This document shows positions 51,934 through 60,659 of a stretch of DNA of 64,000 nt, piece after piece. Both the position numbers and the translations under genes were made by a program. The stretch covers positions 1 through 64,000 of the forward strand of contig CAYFLT010000006.1 of NCBI GenBank assembly GCA_964344055.1, given 5' to 3'. Position 1 is the first letter of the stretch, and every line of letters begins with the position of its first letter. The DNA comes from OFTM10 sp964344055 (GTDB taxonomy: Bacteria; Actinomycetota; Acidimicrobiia; Acidimicrobiales; Aldehydirespiratoraceae). A model generated the notes under the pieces. It did not search any database, was not told the origin of the DNA, and saw nothing but the letters and a program-made list of their open reading frames with translations.

Positions 51934-52955
51934 TTCCGGGTTCTCCTTCGTTCGGATCGGGCCAGGCCGGGAGGGGTCCAGCCGATGTCCGCGGGGTTGA
52001 TCGTGTGACCGGGAGGGACGACCTCGTCGATCGCGTCGAGCACATCGAGCGACAAGCGGACGTCGGCGGCACCGAGGAGGTCATCGAGCTGGGCCTCGGT
52101 GCGAGGCCCGAGGAGGGCCGCAGTGACCGCGGGATGCTCGAGGATCCACGCCAACGCCAGATGCGCGAGCGGCAGACCCGCCTCTGAGGCGATGGCCGAC
52201 AGCGCCTCGACCGCGTCGAGCTTGGCTCCGTTGGCACCGTCGAAGTGGTCGGGGTTGGTGTGACCCCGGCTGCCCTCCGGTGCAGGATCGGCACGGGTGT
52301 ACTTGCCGGTCAGCCAGCCTCCCGACAGCGGGCTCCAGCAGAGCACCCCGACATCCAGGTCCCGAGCGGTCGGGAGGACGTCGCGCTCGATGCCTCGGCA
52401 CAGGATCGAGTAGGGCGGCTGTTCACTCACCGGCCCGTGCGCACCGGTTCGCGCCGCGATCCAGTGACTCCGGACCAGGTCCTCGGCGGGGAAGGTCGAC
52501 GTGCCCCAGGCTCGGATCTTGCCCAGGCGGACCAGGTCGCTCAGAGCGCCCACCGTCTCCTCCAGTGGGACCTCCGGATCCGGACGGTGGGCCTGGTACA
52601 GATCGATGTGTTCGACCCCCAACCGGCGGAGGCTGTCGTCGACCGCCTGCATGTTCCAACGGCGCGAACTCCCGCGGCGGGTCGGGTCCGGGTCGTCACC
52701 CACCGGATGATGGAACTTGGTGCAGAGCACGACCTCGTCGCGACGGTGTCGGACGGCATCGCCGACGATCTGCTCGTTCTGTCCCTCGCCGTACATGTCG
52801 GCCGTATCGACGAGATTGATGCCCGCATCGATCGCCCGGTTGATGATCCGATGGCAGGCGTCGAGATCGGTGTTGCCCCACCGGCCCAGCACCATGGTGC
52901 CCAGCCCGAACCCACCGACGGTCAGTCCGGTGCGTCCGAAGGGCCGCTGCTCCAT
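51930..52955 (-). CDS. aldo/keto reductase
   Basis: A 341-residue AKR. NLVDTADMYGEGQNEQIVGDAV near residue 45 gives the catalytic D and Y, the K in VLCTKFHHP near residue 82, and H in LYQAHRPDPEVP near residue 122. It reduces or oxidises a carbonyl with NADPH. It follows the permease gene by 14 nt, so it belongs to the same transcript as the transporter. Confidence 0.8.
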   Translation of the reverse strand: MEQRPFGRTGLTVGGFGLGTMVLGRWGNTDLDACHRIINRAIDAGINLVDTADMYGEGQNEQIVGDAVRHRRDEVVLCTKFHHPVGDDPDPTRRGSSRRWNMQAVDDSLRRLGVEHIDLYQAHRPDPEVPLEETVGALSDLVRLGKIRAWGTSTFPAEDLVRSHWIAARTGAHGPVSEQPPYSILCRGIERDVLPTARDLDVGVLCWSPLSGGWLTGKYTRADPAPEGSRGHTNPDHFDGANGAKLDAVEALSAIASEAGLPLAHLALAWILEHPAVTAALLGPRTEAQLDDLLGAADVRLSLDVLDAIDEVVPPGHTINPADIGWTPPGLARSERRRTRN

Positions 52956-52969
52956 CGCCTCCGACCCGC

Positions 52970-53905
52970 CTACTTCAGTCCGCGGATGAACGGTTGGGCC
53001 AATGCCGCGGGGGGCCGTACCCGGCGGGCGAAGAGGGCCATGCCGAAGATCGTGACGAGGAACGGCAGGGCCTGGAGGAGCTCGGGGTTGATGTCGTACC
53101 CGAAGCCGGACACCGACAGTCGGAACGACACTGCGCCCGCGAAGACGATGCAGCCGGCCACGGTGCCCCGGAGCGTCCAGCCGCCGAAGATCACCGCCGC
53201 GATCGCGATGAACCCACGACCACTCGTGATCGTGGGTTCGAAGCGTCCGACCTGGACGAAGATGAGATATGCGCCTCCGAGGCCGGCCGTGACGCCGGTG
53301 AGGTAGATCGATTCCCGGCGGCGACGGTTGACATCGATCCCAGACACGTCGGCTGACTGCGGATCCTCACCCGATGCTCTCACCTCGAGGCCCCAGCGGG
53401 TGCGGTAGAGGAGCCACCAGCAGACCGGCACCAGCGCGTACAACAGGAAGAACGGCCACGGCTGACCGAAGAGGGCCTCGCCGACGAGCGGAAGGTCGAC
53501 CAGCAGCGGGATCTCGAAATCGCTCGCCTTGCTCGTCTCGAGGTCGATCTCGCGGTCGAGGAAGGCCACCAGACCCAGCGCGAGGATGTTGAGCGTGAGT
53601 CCGACCACGAACTGATCCGCCACCAACCGGTGGCTCATTTCGGCTTGCACCCCCGCGACGATCACGCCACCGACGGCCCCGCTGACCAGCGCGATGACGA
53701 CCGAACCGGTGATGTCGTAGCCGAGCGCGGCGGTGAACGCGCCGGCGATCAGCATCCCCTCGACGGAGATGTTGATCGTGCCGGCCCGCTCCGCGATGAG
53801 CTCTCCGCCCGCCGCGAACAACAACAACCCCGCCGCCAACGCCGCGCCGATGTAGGTGGAGTCGCTGGTGAAGATCTCCCAGAGCGCGTCGAACAACCCT
53901 CCCAT
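52970..53905 (-). CDS. ABC transporter permease (BMP-type, second)
   Basis: A 311-residue inner-membrane protein with about 9 hydrophobic helices; ERAGTINISVEGMLIAGAFTA near residue 40 and LGANPRAA-like SGIDVNRRR near residue 190 are typical of permeases of nucleoside-type (YufQ/NupQ) importers. It works with the permease at 53911 (5-nt gap) and the ATPase at 54993 to import the ligand of the BMP protein. Confidence 0.8.
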   Translation of the reverse strand: MGGLFDALWEIFTSDSTYIGAALAAGLLLFAAGGELIAERAGTINISVEGMLIAGAFTAALGYDITGSVVIALVSGAVGGVIVAGVQAEMSHRLVADQFVVGLTLNILALGLVAFLDREIDLETSKASDFEIPLLVDLPLVGEALFGQPWPFFLLYALVPVCWWLLYRTRWGLEVRASGEDPQSADVSGIDVNRRRRESIYLTGVTAGLGGAYLIFVQVGRFEPTITSGRGFIAIAAVIFGGWTLRGTVAGCIVFAGAVSFRLSVSGFGYDINPELLQALPFLVTIFGMALFARRVRPPAALAQPFIRGLK

Positions 53906-53910
53906 CGGCG

Positions 53911-54996
53911 CTACGTCCTCGCCGTTCGCAGGGCGCGAGCGCGGCGGCGCTCACGGACGAACATGACTGCGGGCGGGATCAGCAGCGCCAGGACGAGGAA
54001 TCCCTGGATGACGTCGGTGATGCGCGACTCCACTCCGGTGCTGCTCACGAATCCGGACCCCGTACGAAGCGCACCGAACACGATCGCCACCGGGATCGCG
54101 GCCAGCGCCTTCTCGCGGGCGACGAGGGCCACGAGAAGCCCGGTCCAACCGATGCCTGCCGAGAAGCCCGGGACCAGCCGGTAGTTCCCGAAGAGGAATC
54201 CGCCTCCGGCCAGCATCACCGAACCAGCGAGGCCGGCGAACGCCCCGCTGATCAGGAGGGCGCCGAGGCCGAAACCGGTCTGGGAGACTCCGGACCGTTG
54301 GGCGGCCCTGGGGTTGCGACCGAGCATCCTCAGTCGGAAGCCCCACGTCGTGCGAGTGAGCGCGAAGGCCACGATCCCCGCACAGGCGATACCGAAGAAC
54401 ACCGCGAACGGGATGTCGTTTCCGAACACGTGGAGCTCGGGCAGCCGGTTGTCGTCCGCCAGCTGCTCGCTGACCTGGTTGCGGTTTCCACGGCTGGCCT
54501 CGTCGGCGAGCAGCAACCACTGGTTCTTCAGCCCGTACGCCACGGCCTGGGCGGCCACCGTCACCAGCAGCAACGTCGACAGCACCTCCGGCACGCCGCG
54601 GTTGAAGCGCAACACGCCGGCGATCCCGGCCCACACCGCACCCCCGAGGGCGCCGAAGATCAAGAGGACGACCACGTTGAACGGTCCGGGACCACCGATC
54701 CGGAAGCCGAAGTACACCGCGAAGGCACTGCCCATCAGGAGCTGGCCCTCCTGTCCGATGTTCACGAGACCCGCCCGGCCGGACACGATCGTGCCCAGCG
54801 CGACCAGCAACATCGGCGCCGACGCGGCGAGGGTCTGACCCCAACGACCGGACCCGAGCACGCTGCCGTCCATGAGCGCGTCGAGCACCGGCCGCCAATC
54901 GCCACCGGTCGCCTCGACCAGGACGGCCGACAGCAACAGGGCACCCGAGATGCTCGCGACATACAGCCCGACCCGTTCCGCGAGACGATCGTTCAC
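53911..54996 (-). CDS. ABC transporter permease (BMP-type, first)
   Basis: A 361-residue permease of the YufP/NupP type with about 10 helices. VSGRAGLVNIGQEGQLLMGS near residue 65 and RMLGRNPRAAQRSGV near residue 220 (the loop that meets the ATPase) are landmarks. The GTG overlaps the ATPase stop (GTGA), so it is made with it. Together with the smaller permease it forms the channel of the importer. Confidence 0.8.
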   Translation of the reverse strand: MNDRLAERVGLYVASISGALLLSAVLVEATGGDWRPVLDALMDGSVLGSGRWGQTLAASAPMLLVALGTIVSGRAGLVNIGQEGQLLMGSAFAVYFGFRIGGPGPFNVVVLLIFGALGGAVWAGIAGVLRFNRGVPEVLSTLLLVTVAAQAVAYGLKNQWLLLADEASRGNRNQVSEQLADDNRLPELHVFGNDIPFAVFFGIACAGIVAFALTRTTWGFRLRMLGRNPRAAQRSGVSQTGFGLGALLISGAFAGLAGSVMLAGGGFLFGNYRLVPGFSAGIGWTGLLVALVAREKALAAIPVAIVFGALRTGSGFVSSTGVESRITDVIQGFLVLALLIPPAVMFVRERRRARALRTART

Positions 54997-56612
54997 GCGG
55001 CGGCTCCGCCCATGAGGAGACCGAGCGTCTCCAGGTCGGCATCGGCGCGCGACATCTCGCCGACGATCCGACCCCGGGACATCACCGCGATCCGGTCCGC
55101 GAGGTCGAGGATCTCCTCGAGTTCGCTGGAGATCAACAGGACCGCCACTCCGTCATCGGCCGCCGCCCGGATCCGGTCGGTCATGTATTCGATGGCACCT
55201 ACGTCGAGCCCGTGGGTGGGTTGGGCGGCGATCAGGACCTTCGGGTGCTGCCACATCTCCCGGGCGAGGACCACCCGTTGCTGGTTGCCTCCCGAGAGCG
55301 TCCAGAGTGGCGCATCGGGGCCGGTGCACTGGATGTCGAATTGCTCGATGAGCCGGTTGGCCAGTTCGGTGAGGTCGAACCCGTTGATGACGCCGCGGGT
55401 TGCGACGAATCCCGGGTCGACGAGGACGAGATTCTCGGCCACCGACATGTCGAGGACGACGCCCGAGTCGTGACGATCCTCCGGGATCACCCCGATGCCG
55501 GCCCGAGCCATCGCGCCGGGTCGGTTCGTCGGCACCGCCACGCCGTCGACGAGCACTTCCCCACTCGTCAACGGCACGAGCGACGACAAGAGGTCCCCGA
55601 GCGCTCGCTGACCGTTGCCCTCCACGCCCGCGATGCCGAGGATCTCACCGGCGCTCACCTCGAGCGAGAGATCGTCGAGCAGCCGGAACCCCCGGGCGAC
55701 CTGGGCGACCGCACCCCTGATCTCGAGCGTGGGGGCCGCGTCCGCATTCGGTGCCGCGCCCTCTTCGGCCGGGGCTGGTGCATCCTCTGTCGGCCGGCCC
55801 GAGGGCTCCAGTTCGACCAGCCCGAACGCCGCTCGTTCTGACCGCAGCGAGACTTCGCGGCCGACCATGCCGCGTGCCAACGTCGGGGCATCGGCGTCCT
55901 CGGTCCGGAACCGGTCAACCACCGCGCCCTGCCGCATGATCGTGATGTCGTCGGTGGCGGCCAGGACCTCGTCGAGTTTGTGGCTGACCAGGACGACCGC
56001 TCGTCCCTCCGCAGCCACCACTTCTCGCAGTGACTCGAAGAGCTGGTTCGATTCATCGGGGGTGAGCACCGAGGTCGGTTCGTCGAAGATGACGATGCTC
56101 GGATCCCGGCGGAGGCACTTGATGATCTCGACCCGCTGGCGGAGCCCGGCGGTCAACGACCCCACCTGGGCGTAGGGATCTATGGCCAGACCGTAGTGCT
56201 CGCCGATCTCGGCGATCCGGTCACGTACCGCGCCCGGGTCGAGCCGACCGGCGTCGCCCAAGGCGACGTTCTCCCACACCGTCAGCGCGTCGACGAGACT
56301 GAAGTGCTGATGCACCATGCCCACGCCGAGTTCGGCCGCGGTGTGGGGATCCTCGATGAGTCGTTCTTCGCCGTCGACCCGAACGCTCCCCTCGTCGGGA
56401 AGCACGAGGCCGATGAGCACCTTCATCAACGTGGACTTGCCCGCCCCGTTCTCGCCCAGGATCCCGTGGATCCGGCCGCGGTGAAGGGAGAGGTCGACGC
56501 CATCACACGCGGTGACGGCGCCGAAGGTCTTGGTGATGCCGCGAAGCTCGACGGCGGGGACGAGCGACGAATCGCCGCCCGTCCCCGACTCATCGGGAGG
56601 GGAGATCGTCAC
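54993..56612 (-). CDS. ABC transporter ATPase, two fused domains
   Basis: A 539-residue ATPase with two nucleotide-binding domains. Domain 1 has Walker A GENGAGKSTL near residue 43, the signature LTAGLRQRVEI near residue 153 and Walker B VIFDEPTS near residue 175. Domain 2 has the altered P-loop GVEGNGQRALG near residue 318, and LSGGNQQRVVLARE near residue 430. This is the form found in sugar and nucleoside importers (RbsA/NupO). A degenerate second P-loop lacking GKS is normal for that family. GTG overlaps the BMP stop. Confidence 0.8.
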   Translation of the reverse strand: MTISPPDESGTGGDSSLVPAVELRGITKTFGAVTACDGVDLSLHRGRIHGILGENGAGKSTLMKVLIGLVLPDEGSVRVDGEERLIEDPHTAAELGVGMVHQHFSLVDALTVWENVALGDAGRLDPGAVRDRIAEIGEHYGLAIDPYAQVGSLTAGLRQRVEIIKCLRRDPSIVIFDEPTSVLTPDESNQLFESLREVVAAEGRAVVLVSHKLDEVLAATDDITIMRQGAVVDRFRTEDADAPTLARGMVGREVSLRSERAAFGLVELEPSGRPTEDAPAPAEEGAAPNADAAPTLEIRGAVAQVARGFRLLDDLSLEVSAGEILGIAGVEGNGQRALGDLLSSLVPLTSGEVLVDGVAVPTNRPGAMARAGIGVIPEDRHDSGVVLDMSVAENLVLVDPGFVATRGVINGFDLTELANRLIEQFDIQCTGPDAPLWTLSGGNQQRVVLAREMWQHPKVLIAAQPTHGLDVGAIEYMTDRIRAAADDGVAVLLISSELEEILDLADRIAVMSRGRIVGEMSRADADLETLGLLMGGAAA

Positions 56613-57856
56613 CCGCCGCTGTAGGCCTCAGCGGAGATGCCACCGAGCATTCCCATCAGGTCACCGTCGAAGCTGGCGAGCAGCCCGAATGCGTCGGCGA
56701 GCGCCGCCTCGGCCTCGGCCGACGGATCGCACAGGAGCGCACCGTTGAGGCCCGCTTCAGTGGGGAACTGGAAGGTCTCGCCTTCGGCGAGCGTTCCGTC
56801 GATGATCTGGCGGATGGCCCGCTCGGCGTAGAGGCCGCCGTCGAAGACGATGCCGCCGGTCCAGGCGATGCTGTCCTCGCGGTCGCAGATGTCGGCCGGC
56901 CCGGCCGCGAAGACCGCGAGTCCTTCTTCGGTGGCGAGCTGACCCACCGGTTCGAGGGCACCGCCGAGGAACGCGTAGGCGAGCGTGGCGCCGTTGGCCT
57001 GGGCCGCAGTGAGCGCCGCCGTGGCGTTGGCCGCGTTGTCGAAGTCGAACGGGAAGTCGCCGGTGGGGACGTACTCCATCGTCAGGGACTCGTCCACCGC
57101 CTGCATGCCGGCCACGGTGGCGTTGTACGCCTCCTTCTCGAATCCGAGGTCACAGCACCCGAGGAACACCGATTGGGTGCTGCCCTGCTCGACCATGACG
57201 CTGCCCATCGCCACACCCGCGGTGTAGTGGATGGCCGCGCCCCAGTCGGTGGCCTGAGCCAGACCCGGGAGCGCGTCGAAGCCGGCGCCACAGTTGCAGT
57301 ACCAGAAGATGTCGCCGTACTCCTCGGTCAGATCGGCGAGGGGCTCGGCAATCTCACTGGCGCCCACGAACATGATGTCGATGCCCTGCTGGGCGAGGTC
57401 CGACATCTTCTGGGCTGCTTCCTCTGCGCCGATGTTGTCGCTCACGATCGGGGCCGCGAACCCGTTCTCGGCCGAGAACGCCTCGGCGAAGTCGACGAGA
57501 GACTGGTAGTAGCCGTTGTCGTCGCGAGGCCCGGCGGCGGCCACACCGATGGTGACCGTGCCGTCGCCGTTGGCGTCGAATGCGTCGATCACCGCGTTGG
57601 TCTCCGGCGCGTCACCGTCGTCACCCGAGCCGTCGTCACCGGCGTCATCGTCGTCGGTGTCCATGTCGTCGTCCGCGTCCATGTCGTCGGCGTCGTCACC
57701 GGCCGCATCATCGCCGCCGGCATCCGCGTCGTCTCCGGCATCGTCGCCGCCGGCGTCGGTGTCACCATCGTCGCCGCACGCGGCGGCCACGAGGCTGAAT
57801 GCCAACAGCACGGCCATCAGCCACTTCAGTTTCTTGGAGCCAGTCTTCCTAGCCAT
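56609..57856 (-). CDS. BMP-family substrate-binding lipoprotein
   Basis: A 415-residue exported lipoprotein with lipobox VAAACG near residue 26, followed by an unusually long acidic linker of Asp/Gly/Ala repeats (about residues 27-85), then a BMP/PBP fold with GVAAAGPRDDNGYYQSLVDFAE near residue 103, and DIMFVGASEIAEPL and IRQIIDGTLAEGETFQFP. BMP proteins bind nucleosides or similar ring compounds. GGAGGGG is before the ATG. It lies 71 nt after the Rieske gene, so the transport genes continue its transcript. Confidence 0.8.
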   Translation of the reverse strand: MARKTGSKKLKWLMAVLLAFSLVAAACGDDGDTDAGGDDAGDDADAGGDDAAGDDADDMDADDDMDTDDDDAGDDGSGDDGDAPETNAVIDAFDANGDGTVTIGVAAAGPRDDNGYYQSLVDFAEAFSAENGFAAPIVSDNIGAEEAAQKMSDLAQQGIDIMFVGASEIAEPLADLTEEYGDIFWYCNCGAGFDALPGLAQATDWGAAIHYTAGVAMGSVMVEQGSTQSVFLGCCDLGFEKEAYNATVAGMQAVDESLTMEYVPTGDFPFDFDNAANATAALTAAQANGATLAYAFLGGALEPVGQLATEEGLAVFAAGPADICDREDSIAWTGGIVFDGGLYAERAIRQIIDGTLAEGETFQFPTEAGLNGALLCDPSAEAEAALADAFGLLASFDGDLMGMLGGISAEAYSGG

Positions 57857-57885
57857 TGTTCCCCTCCTGGGTTGGGTTTCTCCGT

Positions 57886-57941
57886 GGGCCGATGTCACTG
57901 CCCGACGATTTGCTCGGCGGGCCGATGTCACTGCCCGACGA
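57886..57941. repeat. 23-bp direct repeat at Rieske 3' end
   Basis: The 23-nt unit beginning GGGCCGATGTCACTGCCCGA occurs at 57886-57908 and 57919-57941, 33 nt apart. The second copy holds the Rieske stop codon and the last codons; the first is past it, in the gap before the BMP gene. It looks like a local duplication of a gene end. Confidence 0.7.
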
Positions 57942-59139
57942 CCTTCAAGGGAGCGGCTTGGCTCCCTCCTGGCCATGCGGCGCGGTAGCGCTGCACGAGC
58001 CAACGATTGAACTGCACGTGGCTCTCCTCCTGCCACGAATACCGACCTCGCGGGGCGAACCTCGAATTGAGGCCCCGCTGGACCTTGTCGGTGACGTCCT
58101 GATCCTGACGCACGAAGACCTGCACACCGGTGTCGGAGAGCACCAGTTTCTCCTCGAACAGCGGATCTTCGAGTGCGCTCGGATGGAAGATGTAACCGAT
58201 CTCGACGTCGATCCTGCCGGGGCTGGTGGGCCGCACGAGGAAGAAGAAGCACTGGTCGGCGCCGGTGCCCAGACACAGCATCGGCGGGATCAGGGCGAAC
58301 GTCGAACGCATCCGCTCCTCTTCGGTGAGGCCCGGGTACACCGGCATGATCACCCGGTGGGTGGCGTTGAAGCCGCCGTCGATGTGCTTGTAGCCCGCGG
58401 TCCGGAACACCACGTTCGAGTCGTCGGTCCACGGTTCGGGGAACGCGGACATCTCAGAGGGACAGAAGTCCTGGACGTACTGATGGAGCCGGGTGGCGTG
58501 GTAGCCGTCGTTGAAATTCTCGAACATCACCTTCCAGTTCCACGGCATGTTCTCGAGGGTGAACGTTCCGGTGCACACCGCGTTCTCGAGGTCGTAGTTC
58601 GCGAGGTACGGGGAGTAGCGCTCGAGCGTGGGCGCCAGCGGCGCGGCATCCGGATCGAAGTTGACGAAGATGAAGCCCTGCCACTCCTCCACCTTCAGGG
58701 TGGGAAGCCCGTAGTCCGCCTTGTCGAAGTCGTCGGTCTTCTCCATCGCGGGCGCCCCGAGCAGGCGACCGTCCTGGCCGAAGATCCAGTGGTGGTAGGC
58801 GCACTTGAAGGTCGAGTCGTTGCCCTTGCCCTCGCACAACTGCATGGCCCGGTGCTGGCACACGGCCGACATGGCCCGCACGTCACCTTCTTTGGCACGG
58901 AGCACGATGATCGGTTCACCGACGAGGGTGACGGTGAACCAGTCGCCCGGTTCGGGGATGCTCTCGGCCCGGCCGACGGCCAGCCACTCCTTCATGAAGA
59001 GGGCTTCCTTCTCGAAGTCGAGGAACTCCTGGGACGTGTAGAGCACCGGGGGCAGCGTCTCGGCGTCGGCGACATCGCCGATCGACGAATCGAAGCTGGC
59101 GAGCAGCTCGTCGCTGAAGACGGTGTGGCTTTCGGTCAT
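57928..59139 (-). CDS. Rieske aromatic/betaine-type oxygenase alpha subunit
   Basis: A 403-residue oxygenase. The [2Fe-2S] Rieske site is CQHRAMQLC... with C-x-H and C-x2-H: CQH near residue 95 and CAYHHW near residue 113. The mononuclear iron site is ENFNDGYHATRLHQ near residue 205. It needs an electron-transfer partner, which is not present in the window. Rieske oxygenases of this length include carnitine, stachydrine and glycine betaine demethylases. The ATG overlaps the ligase stop by 4 nt (ATGA). Confidence 0.8.
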   Translation of the reverse strand: MTESHTVFSDELLASFDSSIGDVADAETLPPVLYTSQEFLDFEKEALFMKEWLAVGRAESIPEPGDWFTVTLVGEPIIVLRAKEGDVRAMSAVCQHRAMQLCEGKGNDSTFKCAYHHWIFGQDGRLLGAPAMEKTDDFDKADYGLPTLKVEEWQGFIFVNFDPDAAPLAPTLERYSPYLANYDLENAVCTGTFTLENMPWNWKVMFENFNDGYHATRLHQYVQDFCPSEMSAFPEPWTDDSNVVFRTAGYKHIDGGFNATHRVIMPVYPGLTEEERMRSTFALIPPMLCLGTGADQCFFFLVRPTSPGRIDVEIGYIFHPSALEDPLFEEKLVLSDTGVQVFVRQDQDVTDKVQRGLNSRFAPRGRYSWQEESHVQFNRWLVQRYRAAWPGGSQAAPLKVVGQ

Positions 59140-60659
59140 GTCGTGGCGACCTCCTCTTTGAGGATGAACTTGCGGATCTTTCCGACGCTGGTGCGGGGGA
59201 GCTCGTCGAGGAAGGTGAACTCGCGGGGCACCTTCGCCTTTGCGAGCCGATCCTCGCACCACTTCTCGCGCGCGTCGATCGAGGGCGGGTTCGACGGATC
59301 GGCGGCAACGACGAACGCCACCGGCACCTCGTCGCGAACCGGGTCGGGCGCACCGATCACCGAAGCCTCGAGCACGTCGGAGTGGGCGCTGAGGACGGCC
59401 TCCACCTCCACGGTCGACACGTTCTCACCGGCGACCTTGAGCACATCGGATCGTCGGCCGTCGAAGTAGAACCGGCCGTCCACATCACGGGTGGCTCGGT
59501 CGCCGGTGCGGAACCAGCCCTCGCGGAAGCTGGAGTCGGTGGTGGCGGGGTCGTCGAGGTACCCCGCGAACAGGGTGGTGCCGGGGTCACCGCCGACCAC
59601 CACTTCACCGACCTCTCCGGGCCGCACCGGGGCACCATCCGGGTCGTGGAGTTCGACCTGGCAGCCGGTGGTGACGTAGCCCATCGAATCGGGCCGGGGA
59701 TCAGCGGCTTCGTCGGTGAGGACCGCCGGGATGGTCTCGGTCATTCCGTAGAGCTGCCGCGGCCGGCAACCGAGCCAGTCCGTGAGGGTGGCGTACTGGT
59801 CATCGGCGATGTTCTGGGCATACCAGCAGTGGCGCAGCGCGACGCCTTCGTTCTCCTCTCCGCGCGAGAGGATCATCCGGATGGGTGCCGCGAAGAGACT
59901 GGCCGCGGTGGCCCCATGGCGGGCACATTGGGGCAGGAACCCGCTGGCCGAGAAGGTGTGCATCAACGCGACGCTGGCCCCCACCGAGATGGCGGAGGCG
60001 AACGAGTAGTACTGGGCGTTGGCGTGGAAGAGCGGCAGCACGACGATCTGGCGGTCCTCGGGACCGAGGCCGGCGGCCGCCGCCATCGTCGTGCCCGCGA
60101 ATGCGTAGTTGGCCTGGGTGACCTCGACCCCCTTCGGCCGCCCGGTGGTTCCGCTGGTGAACATCACTGCGGCTCGATCTCGAGGGGCCGGCTCGGGCCA
60201 GTCCGCGTACTCCACCTCGCCGAAGCCGACCAGGTCGACGTCGGCTTCGTCGATCTCGACGACCGTCATCGTGTCGGGCGCGGCGGCCCGGTAATCGGCA
60301 GCGCGGGTCATCGCGCAGAAGCCGACCAGCGGTCGGGTTCGTTCGATGTGGTCCGCCAGCTCGGGCGTCTTGCCCATCGGGTCAGACGGCACGATCCACG
60401 ATCCGAGCCGGTTGGCAGCGAGCCAGACGGCGATGAACGTCGGGGAGTTCGTGAGCGCCAGATGGACTGCCGATCCGACTCCCACGCCATTGCGGTGGAG
60501 GAACGCAGCCACACGGGCGACCTGGGCGTCGAACTCGGCGTAGGTCCATTCGGCCACGTGGCCGTCGGGACCTTCGAACACGAGGAACGTCTGATGGTCG
60601 CGCGAGGCCACCGCATCGGCCCACGAACGGGCGAAGGTGCGAGTGGCGGCCACCTCCAT
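59136..60659 (-). CDS. AMP-forming acyl-CoA ligase, CaiC-like
   Basis: A 507-residue ligase with VMFTSGTTGRPKGVEVT near residue 168, YGMTETIPAVLTD near residue 310, GWFRTGDRA near residue 390 and the catalytic lysine in TSVGKIRKFIL near the C-terminus. The general pattern resembles crotonobetaine/carnitine-CoA ligases (CaiC), but such matches are wide, so the acid is not fixed. It starts one base before the hyuB stop ends. With the Rieske gene it may handle an acid made during cleavage of a ring amide. Confidence 0.75.
   Translation of the reverse strand: MEVAATRTFARSWADAVASRDHQTFLVFEGPDGHVAEWTYAEFDAQVARVAAFLHRNGVGVGSAVHLALTNSPTFIAVWLAANRLGSWIVPSDPMGKTPELADHIERTRPLVGFCAMTRAADYRAAAPDTMTVVEIDEADVDLVGFGEVEYADWPEPAPRDRAAVMFTSGTTGRPKGVEVTQANYAFAGTTMAAAAGLGPEDRQIVVLPLFHANAQYYSFASAISVGASVALMHTFSASGFLPQCARHGATAASLFAAPIRMILSRGEENEGVALRHCWYAQNIADDQYATLTDWLGCRPRQLYGMTETIPAVLTDEAADPRPDSMGYVTTGCQVELHDPDGAPVRPGEVGEVVVGGDPGTTLFAGYLDDPATTDSSFREGWFRTGDRATRDVDGRFYFDGRRSDVLKVAGENVSTVEVEAVLSAHSDVLEASVIGAPDPVRDEVPVAFVVAADPSNPPSIDAREKWCEDRLAKAKVPREFTFLDELPRTSVGKIRKFILKEEVATT

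Noticed and set aside
57600..57780. Short repeats read as a microsatellite locus
   Set aside because: The repeats encode the Asp/Gly-rich linker of the BMP lipoprotein and follow its codons.
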